The notes beneath the pieces are model-generated. The model was not told the DNA's origin. It did no database searches and worked only from the letters and a program-made list of their open reading frames with translations. A program made the translations under genes and the position numbers. DNA of 64,000 nucleotides from an uncultured Paracoccaceae bacterium (lineage in GTDB: Bacteria > Pseudomonadota > Alphaproteobacteria > Rhodobacterales > Rhodobacteraceae), in the NCBI GenBank assembly GCA_947500825.1, contig CANMTR010000008.1, forward strand, positions 62,001 through 126,000. Direction: 5' to 3'. Of this stretch, positions 9,034 to 17,828 are shown piece after piece (within the stretch, counting starts at the first letter, position 1; each line of letters starts with the position of its first letter).

Positions 9034-9103
9034 CGTAGGAATGGGAGGCTACCTGGAGGAGAAGCGCCCACGTGACCCGCCGCCCCACGCCGTTCCGCCG
9101 CAC

Positions 9104-9667
9104 ATGAGCGCTTTCCTGGCCGTATCGCGGGCAATCGACCTGGTCACCGGGGCCGTCGGGCGGGCGATGGCCTGGCTGATCCTGGCGGCCGTCCTGGTCA
9201 GCGCGGGCAACGCGGTGATCCGCAAGAGCTTCGATCTGTCGTCGAATGCCTGGCTGGAGTTGCAGTGGTACCTGTTCGGCGCGGTGTTCATGCTCTGCGC
9301 GGCCTGGACCTTGCGGGAAGACGAGCACGTGCGCGTCGATGTCCTGTCGGGGTGGATGGGTCGTCGGGGGCGGGTCTGGGTCGACCTCGTGTGCCACATC
9401 CTGTTCCTGATGCCCTTCGCGGTGCTGATGGTCTGGCTGTCGTGGCCCTTCTTCGTCTCCTCCTACTTCTCGGGCGAACAGTCGAGCAACGCGGGCGGGC
9501 TGGTGCGCTGGCCGGCGAAGCTGTGGGTGCTGGCAGGCTTCGTGCTGCTGACCGCCCAGGGCGTGTCGGAGATCATCAAGCGGACGGCGATGCTGACGGG
9601 AGCCCTGGCGATCCCCGAGGGCGCGGCCCGCGACGGGGACGAACCGGCCGAGGAGCACGCGGGATGA
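9104..9667 (+). CDS. takQ: TRAP transporter small permease subunit (TakQ/DctQ type)
   Basis: A 187-residue inner-membrane protein with four hydrophobic segments, the DctQ layout. Family markers are the first helix WLILAAVLVSAGNAVIRKSF, then NAWLELQWYLFGAVFMLCAAWTL and REDEHVRVDVLSGWM. The ATG at 9104 gives the usual N-terminus but has no clear ribosome-binding site; an in-frame ATG at 9041 would add 21 polar residues, so the start is uncertain. Its stop overlaps the takM start (ATGA). With TakM it forms the membrane part for the TakP-bound substrate. Confidence 0.88.
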   Translation: MSAFLAVSRAIDLVTGAVGRAMAWLILAAVLVSAGNAVIRKSFDLSSNAWLELQWYLFGAVFMLCAAWTLREDEHVRVDVLSGWMGRRGRVWVDLVCHILFLMPFAVLMVWLSWPFFVSSYFSGEQSSNAGGLVRWPAKLWVLAGFVLLTAQGVSEIIKRTAMLTGALAIPEGAARDGDEPAEEHAG

Positions 9668-11526
9668 TCGAGCTCATCGCGCACAACCTCGCCCCGATCA
9701 TGTTCATCTCCGTGATGGGCATGCTCCTGCTCGGATATCCCGTGGCGCTGACGCTCGCGGCGGGGGGGCTGTTCTATTTCGTCGTGGGCGTGGGCCTGTC
9801 GGACTATTCCAGCGAGATCAATCTGTTCTGGCCGCTCCTTCGCGCGATGCCCGAACGTGTCTTCGGGATCATGTCGAACGACACCCTGCTGGCGATCCCG
9901 TTCTTCACCTTCATGGGGCTGATCCTGGAGCGCTCCGGCATGGCCGAGGACCTGCTCGACACGGTCGGCCAGCTTTTCGGCCCGCTCCGGGGCGGCGTGG
10001 CTTTCGCGGTGGTGCTCGTGGGCGCGCTGCTGGCCGCGACGACGGGCGTGGTCGCCGCCTCGGTGATCGCCATGGGGCTGATCTCGCTGCCTATCATGCA
10101 ACGCTATCAGTACGATCCGACGGTCGCCACGGGCACCATCGCCGCGGCCGGCACGCTGGCCCAGATCGTGCCGCCGAGCCTGGTGCTGATCGTTATGGCC
10201 GACCAGCTCGGCGTGTCGGTGGGCGACATGTATCTGGGCGCGATCTATCCCGCGCTGATCGTGATCGGGGCCTATTGCGTCTATGTCGCGGCGCTCGCGG
10301 TGTTCCGCCCGGCCTCCGTTCCCGCCCTGCCGCCCGAAGAACGGCGCTTGGGCGGGGGCGTATGGTCGCTCATGGCGATGATCGCGCTGTCGGTCGTGCT
10401 CTATCTCGTGGCCTCCCGCCTCGTCTTCGTCGACCGCATCCCGGCGACGCGGGTGGTGTTCGCGGCCACGTTCTCGGTCGCGGTCTGCCTGGCGGTGGCG
10501 CTGGCCAACCGCCACTTGCGGCTGGGCCTCCTGTCGCGCCTCGCCGAGGAGGTGGTGATCGTGCTGATCCCGCCGTTGGCGCTGATCTTCCTCGTCCTGG
10601 GCACGATATTTCTTGGGATCGCGACGCCCACCGAGGGCGGCGCCATGGGCGCGGTGGGGGCGCTGATCCTCGCGGTGGCGAAACGGCGGCTCGATTTCAC
10701 CACCCTGCGCTCGGCGGTGGAGGCGACGGCGAAACTGTCGGCCTTCGTGCTGTTCATCCTGATCGGGGCACGGGTCTTCGGGCTGACTTTCTACGGGGTG
10801 AACGGGCAGGTCTGGCTGGAGGAACTGCTCCTCGGCCTGCCGGGCGGGCAGCTCGGCTTCCTCGTCGTGGTCACGGTGGTGATCTTCGTCCTCGGCTGCT
10901 TCCTCGACTTCTTCGAGATCGCGTTCATCCTGGTGCCGCTCCTGGCGCCGGTGGCCGAGACGCTTGGGATCGACCTGATCTGGTTCGGGGTGATCCTGTC
11001 GATGAACCTGCAGACCTCGTTCCTGACGCCGCCTTTCGGCTTTGCGCTGTTCTATCTGCGCTCGGTCGCGCCGACGCGGGACTGGCGAGACGAGTCGTCG
11101 GGGCGCATGTTGCCGCGCGTCCGCACGGCGCAGATCTATCGCGGGGTCCTGCCCTATATCGGGCTGCAATTCGCGTTGATCATGCTGGTGATCCTGGTTC
11201 CCGGCCTCGTCACGCACTACGACGACAGCCGCGAAAGTACGGGCGGCGAAGGGCAGATCAGCGTTCCGGACGCTGGTGGGTCGTCCGGCGAAGGCTTCAA
11301 CTTCGGGGGGGGCGGCAACGGCGGAGGATCGGCTGGCGGGACGCAAGGCGGCTCGGGCGGCTTCAACTTCGGGGCCGGAGGAACCACGGAGGCGGAGCCT
11401 CAACCGGGCGGATCGGGCTCGGGCGGCGGTCAGTTCAACTTCGGCGGCTCCCAGGGGGCGCAATCCCCCGAGGAGGATGAGGAGAGCGCGCCCCCCTCGT
11501 CGGGTGGCTTCAACTTCGGTAACTGA
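9664..11526 (+). CDS. takM: TRAP transporter large permease (TakM/DctM type) with FNFG-repeat C-terminal tail
   Basis: A 620-residue protein. Residues 1 to about 520 are a DctM-type permease with 12 or so membrane segments; it has MLLLGYPVALTLAAGG, AATTGVVAASVIAMG, LAQIVPPSLVLIVMADQ, GTIFLGIATPTEGGAMGAVG and LQTSFLTPPFGFALFYLR. It is the transport subunit for the takP system. After the last hydrophobic segment (IGLQFALIMLVILVPGLVT) comes a tail of about 97 residues rich in Gly, Ser, Glu and Asn that holds four FNFG motifs at residues 545, 567, 591 and 616, spaced 22-25 residues; the last ends one residue before the stop. Such a tail is not part of the family as I know it. Codon use in the tail matches the rest. 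Confidence 0.92.
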   Translation: MIELIAHNLAPIMFISVMGMLLLGYPVALTLAAGGLFYFVVGVGLSDYSSEINLFWPLLRAMPERVFGIMSNDTLLAIPFFTFMGLILERSGMAEDLLDTVGQLFGPLRGGVAFAVVLVGALLAATTGVVAASVIAMGLISLPIMQRYQYDPTVATGTIAAAGTLAQIVPPSLVLIVMADQLGVSVGDMYLGAIYPALIVIGAYCVYVAALAVFRPASVPALPPEERRLGGGVWSLMAMIALSVVLYLVASRLVFVDRIPATRVVFAATFSVAVCLAVALANRHLRLGLLSRLAEEVVIVLIPPLALIFLVLGTIFLGIATPTEGGAMGAVGALILAVAKRRLDFTTLRSAVEATAKLSAFVLFILIGARVFGLTFYGVNGQVWLEELLLGLPGGQLGFLVVVTVVIFVLGCFLDFFEIAFILVPLLAPVAETLGIDLIWFGVILSMNLQTSFLTPPFGFALFYLRSVAPTRDWRDESSGRMLPRVRTAQIYRGVLPYIGLQFALIMLVILVPGLVTHYDDSRESTGGEGQISVPDAGGSSGEGFNFGGGGNGGGSAGGTQGGSGGFNFGAGGTTEAEPQPGGSGSGGGQFNFGGSQGAQSPEEDEESAPPSSGGFNFGN

Positions 11527-11562
11527 TCCCGATCCCGGCGAAAGACGCGAGCACCGATCCCC

Positions 11563-12570
11563 ATGCGCATCCTGATCACCGGCACGGCCGGCTTCATCGG
11601 TTTTCATCTCGCCCGGCTGCTGCTGTCGGAGGGGCATACCGTCCACGGCTATGACGGGATGACGCCGTATTACGACGTCGAGCTGAAACGGCGGCGCCAT
11701 CAGGCGCTTCTGCAATCGCCGGGCTTCGTCGCGACGGAGGGCATGCTGGAGGATCGCGAGGCGTTCGACCGGGCGGCGGATAAGGCGGCGCCCGACGTGA
11801 TCGTCCACCTCGCCGCCCAGGCGGGCGTGCGCTACAGCCTGGAGAACCCGCGCGCCTACGTGGATACGAACGTCACGGGCACCTTCAACGTGATGGAGGC
11901 CTCGCGCCGGCTGGCGGTCGGGCATCTGCTGATGGCCTCGACCTCGTCGGTCTACGGGGCCAACACCAATACGCCCTTCGCCGAGACGGACAAGGCCGAC
12001 ACGCCGCTGACCATCTATGCCGCGACGAAGAAGGCGACGGAGATGATGAGCCATTCCTACGCGCATCTCTATGACCTGCCGACGACGATGTTCCGCTTCT
12101 TCACCGTCTATGGGCCGTGGGGGCGACCCGACATGGCCCTGTTCAAGTTCGTTGACGCGATCCTCGACGGCAGGCCGATCGACGTCTTCAACCACGGCGA
12201 GATGTACCGGGATTTCACCTATATCGACGATCTTGTGCGGGGCATTCGCCTTCTGATGGACGCGGTCCCCGTCCGCCCGGTGGAGGGCGAGATACCGGAG
12301 GGTGACAGCCTGTCACCGGTGGCGCCGTGGCGCGTGGTCAACATCGGCAATTCGCAGACCGTACGGCTGGAGGATTTCGTCGTCGAGATCGAGGCCTGTC
12401 TCGGGCTTGAGGCGACGCGCAACTACATGGACATGCAGGCTGGCGACGTGATCGCCACGTGGGCGGACGCCTCTCTCCTGCAGGCGCTGACCGGATACCG
12501 GCCCCGCACCGAGATGCGGGACGGCATCGCCGCGTTCGTCGCGTGGTTCCGGGGCTACTATCGCAAGTGA
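11563..12570 (+). CDS. NAD-dependent epimerase, probable UDP-glucuronate 4-epimerase type
   Basis: A 335-residue extended short-chain dehydrogenase/epimerase. The N-terminus [17 protein letters not shown] is the NAD-binding GxxGxxG loop; ASTSSVYG supplies the catalytic Ser/Thr, and YAATKK the Tyr and Lys. [16 protein letters not shown] and [15 protein letters not shown] are typical of UDP-glucuronate 4-epimerases (LspL/Cap1J type), which make UDP-galacturonate for surface polysaccharide. Length is normal. It follows takM by 36 bases and precedes the glycerate kinase by 33, so it may be read from the tak promoter, though no functional link is obvious. dTDP-glucose dehydratase or GalE activity is a less likely alternative. 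Confidence 0.85.
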   Translation: MRILITGTAGFIGFHLARLLLSEGHTVHGYDGMTPYYDVELKRRRHQALLQSPGFVATEGMLEDREAFDRAADKAAPDVIVHLAAQAGVRYSLENPRAYVDTNVTGTFNVMEASRRLAVGHLLMASTSSVYGANTNTPFAETDKADTPLTIYAATKKATEMMSHSYAHLYDLPTTMFRFFTVYGPWGRPDMALFKFVDAILDGRPIDVFNHGEMYRDFTYIDDLVRGIRLLMDAVPVRPVEGEIPEGDSLSPVAPWRVVNIGNSQTVRLEDFVVEIEACLGLEATRNYMDMQAGDVIATWADASLLQALTGYRPRTEMRDGIAAFVAWFRGYYRK

Positions 12571-12603
12571 GGGAAGGCCGGTATTCCGGCGGAGGGACCG
12601 AAG

Positions 12604-13827
12604 ATGACCGACAAGGAGCTTCTGCGCGCCATGTTCGATGCCGCCGTCGCGGCGGCCGATCCGCGCCATGCCCTGCCGCCCGCGCTGCCTGAGCGGCCGG
12701 GGGGGCGCGTCGTGGCGCTGGGGGCTGGCAAGGCGTCGGCGCGGATGGCGCAGGCGCTCGAGGCGGCATGGGGGCCGGTCGAGGGGCTGGTCGCCGTGCC
12801 CGGCGGCGCGTCCCTGCCCACCGAGCGCATCGAGTTGATCGAGACCGCGCACCCGGTTCCGGACGCGGCGAGCGAACGCGCGGGCCGCCGGATGCTGGAG
12901 ATCGCGGCCGGGCTGGAGGAAGGCGACACGCTGGTTGCCCTGATCTCGGGCGGGGGTTCGGCACTTCTCGTGGCGCCGGAAGAGGGGGTGAGCCTGGCTG
13001 ACAAGCAGGCGGTCTCCGAGGCCCTGTTGCGCTCGGGCGCACCGATCTCGGAGATGAACGCGGTGCGCCAGAGGCTCTCGGCGATCAAAGGCGGCGGGCT
13101 GGCGCGCGCCGCGGCGCCGGCCCGCGTCATGACTTTCGTGGTCAGCGATGTGCCCGGCGACGACCCGGCCATCGTCGCCTCGGGGCCCACGGTCGCGGCA
13201 CCGCCCGCGGGGCCGGACCCGGCCGAGGTCGTGCGCCGCCGGGGGATCGCGCTGCCCGAGGCCGCGCGTCGCCTGCTCGATGCGCCCCGCCCTCCCGACC
13301 CGTCGGCGGGCGAGGTGCATGTGATCGCCTCGGCGCAATCCGCACTCGACGCCGCGTCGGAAGTCTGCCGCCGGGCGGGCGTGACGCCAATGGTACTGGG
13401 CGATGCGATCGAGGGAGAGGCCCGCGACGTGGGACGCGTCATGGCCGGGATCGCGCGGCAAGTCGTGCGTCACGGTCAGCCCGCCGGTGCGCCCGTATGC
13501 CTGCTGTCGGGCGGAGAAACGACGGTGACGGTGCGCCAGAGCGCCGGAAAAGGCGGACGATGCGGCGAGTTCCTGCTGTCGTTCGCTCTGGAGGCGGCGG
13601 GCCTCGCGGGTGTGTCTGCCATTGCCTGCGACACCGACGGGCGCGACGGGTCGGAGGACAACGCTGGCGCGATCTGGTCCGCGGCGGAGGCGTTCGACCG
13701 GGCCGAAGCCACTGCGCGGCTCCACGCGCACGACTCCTGGACGTTCTTCGACGGTATGGATGGTTTGGTCGTTACAGGCCCCACGCATACCAACGTCAAC
13801 GACTTTCGCGCCGCGCTCATCCGGTGA
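12604..13827 (+). CDS. Glycerate 2-kinase (MOFRL family, GckA/TtuD)
   Basis: A 407-residue cytosolic protein of the glycerate 2-kinase family, often annotated as hydroxypyruvate reductase TtuD. The N-terminal DUF4147 half shows VALGAGKASARMAQALE, TAHPVPDAAS and LISGGGSALLV; the C-terminal MOFRL half has LLSGGETTVTV, GRCGEFLLSFAL and ACDTDGRDGSEDNAGA. It phosphorylates glycerate to 2-phosphoglycerate in the serine cycle, glyoxylate or tartrate routes. The gene ends just before a hairpin shared with the convergent ectoine operon. It may share a transcript with the epimerase upstream. Confidence 0.9.
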   Translation: MTDKELLRAMFDAAVAAADPRHALPPALPERPGGRVVALGAGKASARMAQALEAAWGPVEGLVAVPGGASLPTERIELIETAHPVPDAASERAGRRMLEIAAGLEEGDTLVALISGGGSALLVAPEEGVSLADKQAVSEALLRSGAPISEMNAVRQRLSAIKGGGLARAAAPARVMTFVVSDVPGDDPAIVASGPTVAAPPAGPDPAEVVRRRGIALPEAARRLLDAPRPPDPSAGEVHVIASAQSALDAASEVCRRAGVTPMVLGDAIEGEARDVGRVMAGIARQVVRHGQPAGAPVCLLSGGETTVTVRQSAGKGGRCGEFLLSFALEAAGLAGVSAIACDTDGRDGSEDNAGAIWSAAEAFDRAEATARLHAHDSWTFFDGMDGLVVTGPTHTNVNDFRAALIR

Positions 13828-13833
13828 GGCAGC

Positions 13834-13858
13834 CGCCTGCCGCTCGGGAGGGCAGGCG
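13834..13858. terminator. Hairpin between convergent glycerate kinase and ask genes
   Basis: CGCCTGCC and GGCAGGCG form a perfect 8-bp stem with a nine-base loop in the 52-base gap between two converging genes. It can end both transcripts; T-tracts are weak. Confidence 0.55.
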
Positions 13859-13879
13859 ACTATTCAGGTGGAAGCGGGG

Positions 13880-15304
13880 TCAGGCGACCTTGAGGGTCTC
13901 GTTTCCCGCATTCTCGATGAGCTCGGCATGCAGGGCTTTGACCACGGGCTCGAGCTGGTCGCGGTCCAGAATGAAATGCACGTCGACATTCCGGGGCCCT
14001 TGGGTCGCACCCACCGCATACATGCCCGCCTCGGCGATGGCCGTCAGGCCACGCTGCAGAACGGCGAGCCCTTTCAGGTCGCGGCCGATGGCGGCCACCA
14101 TCGACATGGGACGGCAAGAGACGCTGGAGGCCGGGTATATCTTTTCCAGGTCCTTCTCGACACGCCGCATGACGCGAAGGGATGCGTCCACGTAGTGGGT
14201 GATCGTGTTCGCGTTCGACACCTTGGAGACGATACGCACGTCGTTGCGCGTCAGGACCTCGAGTATCTTTGCGTCGTAGCCCTTCACGCCCACCATGTCC
14301 TGCTCGAACAATTCCAGCGCGACGATGTCGATGCCAGTGACGATCTCGACCCCGGGAGTTTCGGCGGGTTCGTCGTCTATCAGTGTTCCCGGGTCGTCCG
14401 GCTCGAAGGCGTTGGTCACCCGCAGAGGCACGTTGGCCTGTCGCAGGGTTTTCGCGGCGTCCGGGTGGATCGCCTCCATCCCCATGTTCGATAGCTGGTC
14501 GGCCACGTCGTAGTTGGTCCGGCCGAGCTTGCGCACCCGGTCGGCGCCGACACTGCGCGGATCGGCCGAGGAAAGGTGGAACTCCTTGTGGATGATCGCC
14601 TCCCGCGCGCCGGTGAGGGCCGCGAGCCGCGAGAACGTGACCTCGGAATACCCGCGGTCGAACTCCCGCATCAGCCCTTCCGCGCACTGGGCATAACCGG
14701 TGACGATCGGCATTTCGGTGGCGGGGTCGACCCCCTCCAGGCCATGGCGCAGGCGTTCATCGAGAGTGCGCTCCGTCTGGTCGCGCCAGCCGGAAAGGTC
14801 CACCAGACGCGCATCGACGCCAGCGCGTTGCAGCATCAGGGTCGCGGTCATGGCGGAATGGCTTTCCCCCAGACCCGACAGCAACTCCCGAATGTGAAGC
14901 ATATGTTCGGCAAGCCTGAAATGCCCGTAGGAGCAGAGCCGCTGCAGGTCGATCAGGCAGTTGCGGGCCCCGTCCACGCGTTCCCGCACGAAGGCATTGG
15001 CCGTGTCGCGATCCGCGCCGTGAGTGAGAAGGCGCGAATGCGCTTCGACCATCGCCTCCTCGACCTTCTCGAGCGCCGCCTGCCAGCCCGGCCCGCCCGA
15101 GGCGTGGGCGAACTTGGCATAGACACCCGGATCGCCCGTCTTCTTGTGTTCGAGCAGCAGGTCGGTCAGGCCGCCGAAGGCGGAAACGACGAGGATCCGG
15201 TTGTAGAGGTCAGGCCCCTTGCGGTCCCGTACGATCAGCTCGTCGCGCAACTCGTCGAAACGGGACATGGATGTCCCGCCGATCTTCTCGACAGTATGGG
15301 ACAT
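13880..15304 (-). CDS. ask: Aspartate kinase of the ectoine cluster (Ask_Ect)
   Basis: A 474-residue aspartokinase of the specialised form linked to ectoine synthesis. It begins MSHTVEKIGGTSMSRFDE, the altered nucleotide-binding loop typical of Ask_Ect, and has SADPRSVGADRVRKLG and HPDAAKTLRQANVPLRV. Two ACT-like parts follow (about residues 330-470), ending in a region with DVHFILDRDQLEPVVKALH. It makes aspartyl phosphate, feeding aspartate semialdehyde to EctB. It is the last gene of ectABC-ask, three bases after ectC. The specialised enzyme is thought to escape normal lysine and threonine feedback. Confidence 0.93.
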   Translation of the reverse strand: MSHTVEKIGGTSMSRFDELRDELIVRDRKGPDLYNRILVVSAFGGLTDLLLEHKKTGDPGVYAKFAHASGGPGWQAALEKVEEAMVEAHSRLLTHGADRDTANAFVRERVDGARNCLIDLQRLCSYGHFRLAEHMLHIRELLSGLGESHSAMTATLMLQRAGVDARLVDLSGWRDQTERTLDERLRHGLEGVDPATEMPIVTGYAQCAEGLMREFDRGYSEVTFSRLAALTGAREAIIHKEFHLSSADPRSVGADRVRKLGRTNYDVADQLSNMGMEAIHPDAAKTLRQANVPLRVTNAFEPDDPGTLIDDEPAETPGVEIVTGIDIVALELFEQDMVGVKGYDAKILEVLTRNDVRIVSKVSNANTITHYVDASLRVMRRVEKDLEKIYPASSVSCRPMSMVAAIGRDLKGLAVLQRGLTAIAEAGMYAVGATQGPRNVDVHFILDRDQLEPVVKALHAELIENAGNETLKVA

Positions 15305-15307
15305 GGA

Positions 15308-15700
15308 TCAGGAAACTTCCTCGGGGGGCGGGTAGGAGCCGTCCTCGCGGTGAACTTCCTTGCCAGTCAACGCCGGGTTGAAGCAGCACGCCATGGTGAG
15401 CTCCTCCTCGGCGCGCAGGATGTGGCGATCGTGCTCGTTCAGGGCATACATCACACCGGGAGTGATCTGGTGCGTCTTTCCCGTCGCGACCTCGGTGATC
15501 GAGCCCTTGCCTTGCAGGCAATAGACGCTCTCGAAGTGGTTCTTGTACTCGAACTCGTGCTCGGAGCCCGGCTGAAGTATGGTGATGTTGAACGAGAACC
15601 CCATCCCGTCGTCGGCCAAGAGCATCCTGACGGATGTCCACTTGGCGTCCGAAACGGCGCTGTCACTGTTCTTGAGGTCGTGGAAGTCGCGAACGATCAT
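15308..15700 (-). CDS. ectC: Ectoine synthase EctC
   Basis: A 130-residue cupin enzyme that cyclises N-gamma-acetyl-diaminobutyrate to ectoine. The start MIVRDFHDLKNSD and the cupin core (GFSFNITIL, HEFEYKNHFESVYCLQGKGSI, then HQITPGVMYALNEHDRH) are diagnostic, including the iron-binding Glu, Tyr and His positions. Length is typical. It lies four bases after ectB and three before ask, so the four genes form one tight transcript. Confidence 0.97.
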   Translation of the reverse strand: MIVRDFHDLKNSDSAVSDAKWTSVRMLLADDGMGFSFNITILQPGSEHEFEYKNHFESVYCLQGKGSITEVATGKTHQITPGVMYALNEHDRHILRAEEELTMACCFNPALTGKEVHREDGSYPPPEEVS

Positions 15701-15704
15701 GGGC

Positions 15705-16997
15705 TTACTCCGCTGCGATGTGGCTTGGGGCGACGGTGCGCGCGGCGGCTTCGAGCGTGGAGAGACCGGACTTGAACTGCTCCATCGGGATGGTCAGGGG
15801 CGCGAGCACCTTGACCACCTCGTCACCGGCGCCCGACGTCTCGATTATGAGGCCGTTCTTGAAGCACTCGGCGCAGATCTCTTCGGCGAGGTCGCCGGAG
15901 CCCACGTCGACGCCCTGCATCATGCCGCGACCCTTGAGGCGGGAACCGGGGATCATCTCGGAGATACGCTTGAGGCTGGCGTTCAGGACCTCCGCCTTCT
16001 CGGCGATGGCGGTCTTGAACGTGTCGTCCGCCCAGAACTTCTCCAGCGCGACGCGCGCCGTGACGAAGGCATGGGTGTTGCCGCGGAAGGTGCCGTTGTG
16101 CTCGGCCGGCTTCCAGATGTCGTCGTCGGGACGCACCAGCAGGAGCGCGAAGGGCAGCCCAAGGCCGGAGAGGGACTTGGCGAGCGGGATCATGTCGGGG
16201 ACGATGTCGAACTCGTCGAAGCTGAAGAAGGACCCCGTGCGACCGATCCCGGCCTGGATGTCGTCCACGATCAGCTTGATGCCGTGCTTCTTTGCCAGCG
16301 CCGCGATGCCTTGGGCCCATTCCTTCGAGGCGGCGCTCAGACCGCCTTCGCCCTGGACCAGCTCGACGATGAAGGCCGCGGGCGCGTCGATGCCCGAGGA
16401 CGGATTCTCGAGCATGATCTCGATTTGGCGCAGCGTGTCCACGTCGGCGCCGAAGGCCCCTTCGTAGGGCATCCGCGAGACACCGCAAAGCGCACCGCCG
16501 CCGGCGCCGGCGCGCTTGCCCGCGTTGCCCGTGCAGGCCAGCGCACCCAGCGTCATTCCGTGGAAGCCGTTGGTGAAGGCGATCACGTTGCGCCGCCCGG
16601 TGGTCTTGCGGGCGAGCTTGATCGCGGCCTCGACGGCGTTGGTGCCGGTGGGGCCGGTCATCATCACCTTGTGGTCCATGCCGCGCGGCTTCAGCACGAT
16701 GCGCTCGAAGGCGTCGAGGAACGCGGCTTTCTCGGACGTATACATGTCGAGGCCATGCGCGATGCCGTCACCCATCAGGTGCTCGATCAGGGCCGCCTTC
16801 ATGTCGGGATCGTTGTGACCGTAGTTCAGGGACGAGCATCCGGCCAGAAAGTCGGTGTAGTCACGGCCCGCCTCGTCGGTCAGGGTCGCGTTGACCCCCT
16901 TGGCGAAGACCGTGTCGAAGCTGCGGCAGTAGCTGCGGACGACGCTCTCGCGCCGCTCGAAGATGTCGGGGGTCGTCTTGTCCATATCCTTGGGCAT
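15705..16997 (-). CDS. ectB: Diaminobutyrate-2-oxoglutarate transaminase EctB
   Basis: A 430-residue class III aminotransferase that converts aspartate semialdehyde and glutamate to 2,4-diaminobutyrate, the first ectoine-specific step. Markers are GPTGTNAVEAAIKLARKTTGR, FTNGFHGMTLGALACTGN, IVDDIQAGIGRTGSFFSF and PLAKSLSGLGLPFAL with the PLP lysine. AAGGAG lies just before the ATG. The gene sits between ectA (39 bases upstream) and ectC. EctB is clearly distinct from the class III enzyme at the start of the window. Confidence 0.97.
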   Translation of the reverse strand: MPKDMDKTTPDIFERRESVVRSYCRSFDTVFAKGVNATLTDEAGRDYTDFLAGCSSLNYGHNDPDMKAALIEHLMGDGIAHGLDMYTSEKAAFLDAFERIVLKPRGMDHKVMMTGPTGTNAVEAAIKLARKTTGRRNVIAFTNGFHGMTLGALACTGNAGKRAGAGGGALCGVSRMPYEGAFGADVDTLRQIEIMLENPSSGIDAPAAFIVELVQGEGGLSAASKEWAQGIAALAKKHGIKLIVDDIQAGIGRTGSFFSFDEFDIVPDMIPLAKSLSGLGLPFALLLVRPDDDIWKPAEHNGTFRGNTHAFVTARVALEKFWADDTFKTAIAEKAEVLNASLKRISEMIPGSRLKGRGMMQGVDVGSGDLAEEICAECFKNGLIIETSGAGDEVVKVLAPLTIPMEQFKSGLSTLEAAARTVAPSHIAAE

Positions 16998-17036
16998 GGC
17001 GGACTCCTTTGGTGTTCCTTGGGGCGGCGCGAACTC

Positions 17037-17591
17037 TCAGGCGACCACGCGCAGCGTGTCGCGCGTCCGCGGGATCGAGATCGACACCATGTGCTCGGTC
17101 GGGGCCGAGCCGTCGAAGTGGACGTCGCTCTCGAAATGAGGCTCGTCCTCGATATCGCCACCGATGGATCGGGCGAAGCTGCGGAAGAGGCCCCACGAGG
17201 CGTCGTTCGACTTGGTGATGGTGGTCTTGAGGTGGCGCGCCTCGGCGCACTCGTCGCGGTCGATCAGCTCGCGCAGCATGCGCTTGCCGAGGCCGAGCCC
17301 GCGCGCCCGGGGGCTGACGGCGACCTGCCAGACGAAGAACGCGTCCTCGTTGGGGATCATGTGGCCCGAGATCCAGCCGAGGATCTCGCCATCGACTTCG
17401 GCGACCACGCAGGTGTCGGAGAAGTGGTCGGCCTGGATCAGGTTGCAGTACATGGAGTTCTCGTCGAGCGGCTTGCACTCGCGGATGAGCTCGAAGATCT
17501 CCGAGCCGTCCTCGGGGGAGGGCTTGCGGAACGTCACCGATTTCGTCTCGGGCGCCGTGTCGTCGGCGGCAGGGGTCACGTCCTTGGGCAT
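17037..17591 (-). CDS. ectA: Diaminobutyrate acetyltransferase EctA
   Basis: A 184-residue GNAT-family acetyltransferase that acetylates 2,4-diaminobutyrate. The family signature is clear: RKPSPEDGSEIFELIRECKPLDENSMYC, VAEVDGEILGWISGHMIP, then the acetyl-CoA loop VSPRARGLGLGKRML. The ATG at 17591 follows GGAGG at ten bases; the open frame reads further upstream but into promoter DNA. It is the first gene of the ectoine operon, divergent from the MarR-type regulator, with an inverted repeat about 56 bases upstream. Confidence 0.96.
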   Translation of the reverse strand: MPKDVTPAADDTAPETKSVTFRKPSPEDGSEIFELIRECKPLDENSMYCNLIQADHFSDTCVVAEVDGEILGWISGHMIPNEDAFFVWQVAVSPRARGLGLGKRMLRELIDRDECAEARHLKTTITKSNDASWGLFRSFARSIGGDIEDEPHFESDVHFDGSAPTEHMVSISIPRTRDTLRVVA

Positions 17592-17642
17592 GGGCTGATC
17601 GCCTCCGTTTTGCTTTGGCAGTCGAAGTATCAAACGAGACGA

Positions 17643-17668
17643 AAAGTTCAACCGGGTGAAGTAACTTT
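17643..17668. promoter_or_regulatory. Candidate EctR operator upstream of ectA
   Basis: A 14-bp dyad TTCAxCCGGxTGAA (17647-17660; 12 of 14 positions symmetric) nested inside AAAGTT/AACTTT arms (17643-17648 and 17663-17668). On the minus strand it overlaps TTGAAC (17651-17646), a possible -35 box, with GATACT (17631-17626) downstream at a short 14-base spacing. MarR proteins such as EctR1 bind dyads of about this size over the ectABC promoter, so this is the natural place for repression. The boxes themselves are weak. Confidence 0.5.
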
Positions 17669-17828
17669 GTGGGGAACGCGCGGTCCGATCCCCCCGTTCC
17701 CGTGTCGAACAGGTCCTTCGCCGAGCGGCTGAAGCCCTGTGTTTGCTGGCGTTTCGGGGGAGCAGGCCATTATGCGACAGATTAATTCGGATATTGAAGT
17801 TTCCCGGACCGATATGCAATTAGGCCCC

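Noticed and set aside
9463-12195. 910-codon minus-strand open frame across takM and the epimerase gene
   Set aside because: Spans two unrelated real genes and their gap, with low-complexity His/Arg/Asp composition.
17772-17828. Upstream ATG for ectR
   Set aside because: A ribosome-binding-like GGGGGAG is present, but the codons are strongly AT-ending and unlike the rest of the gene, so I prefer 17829.
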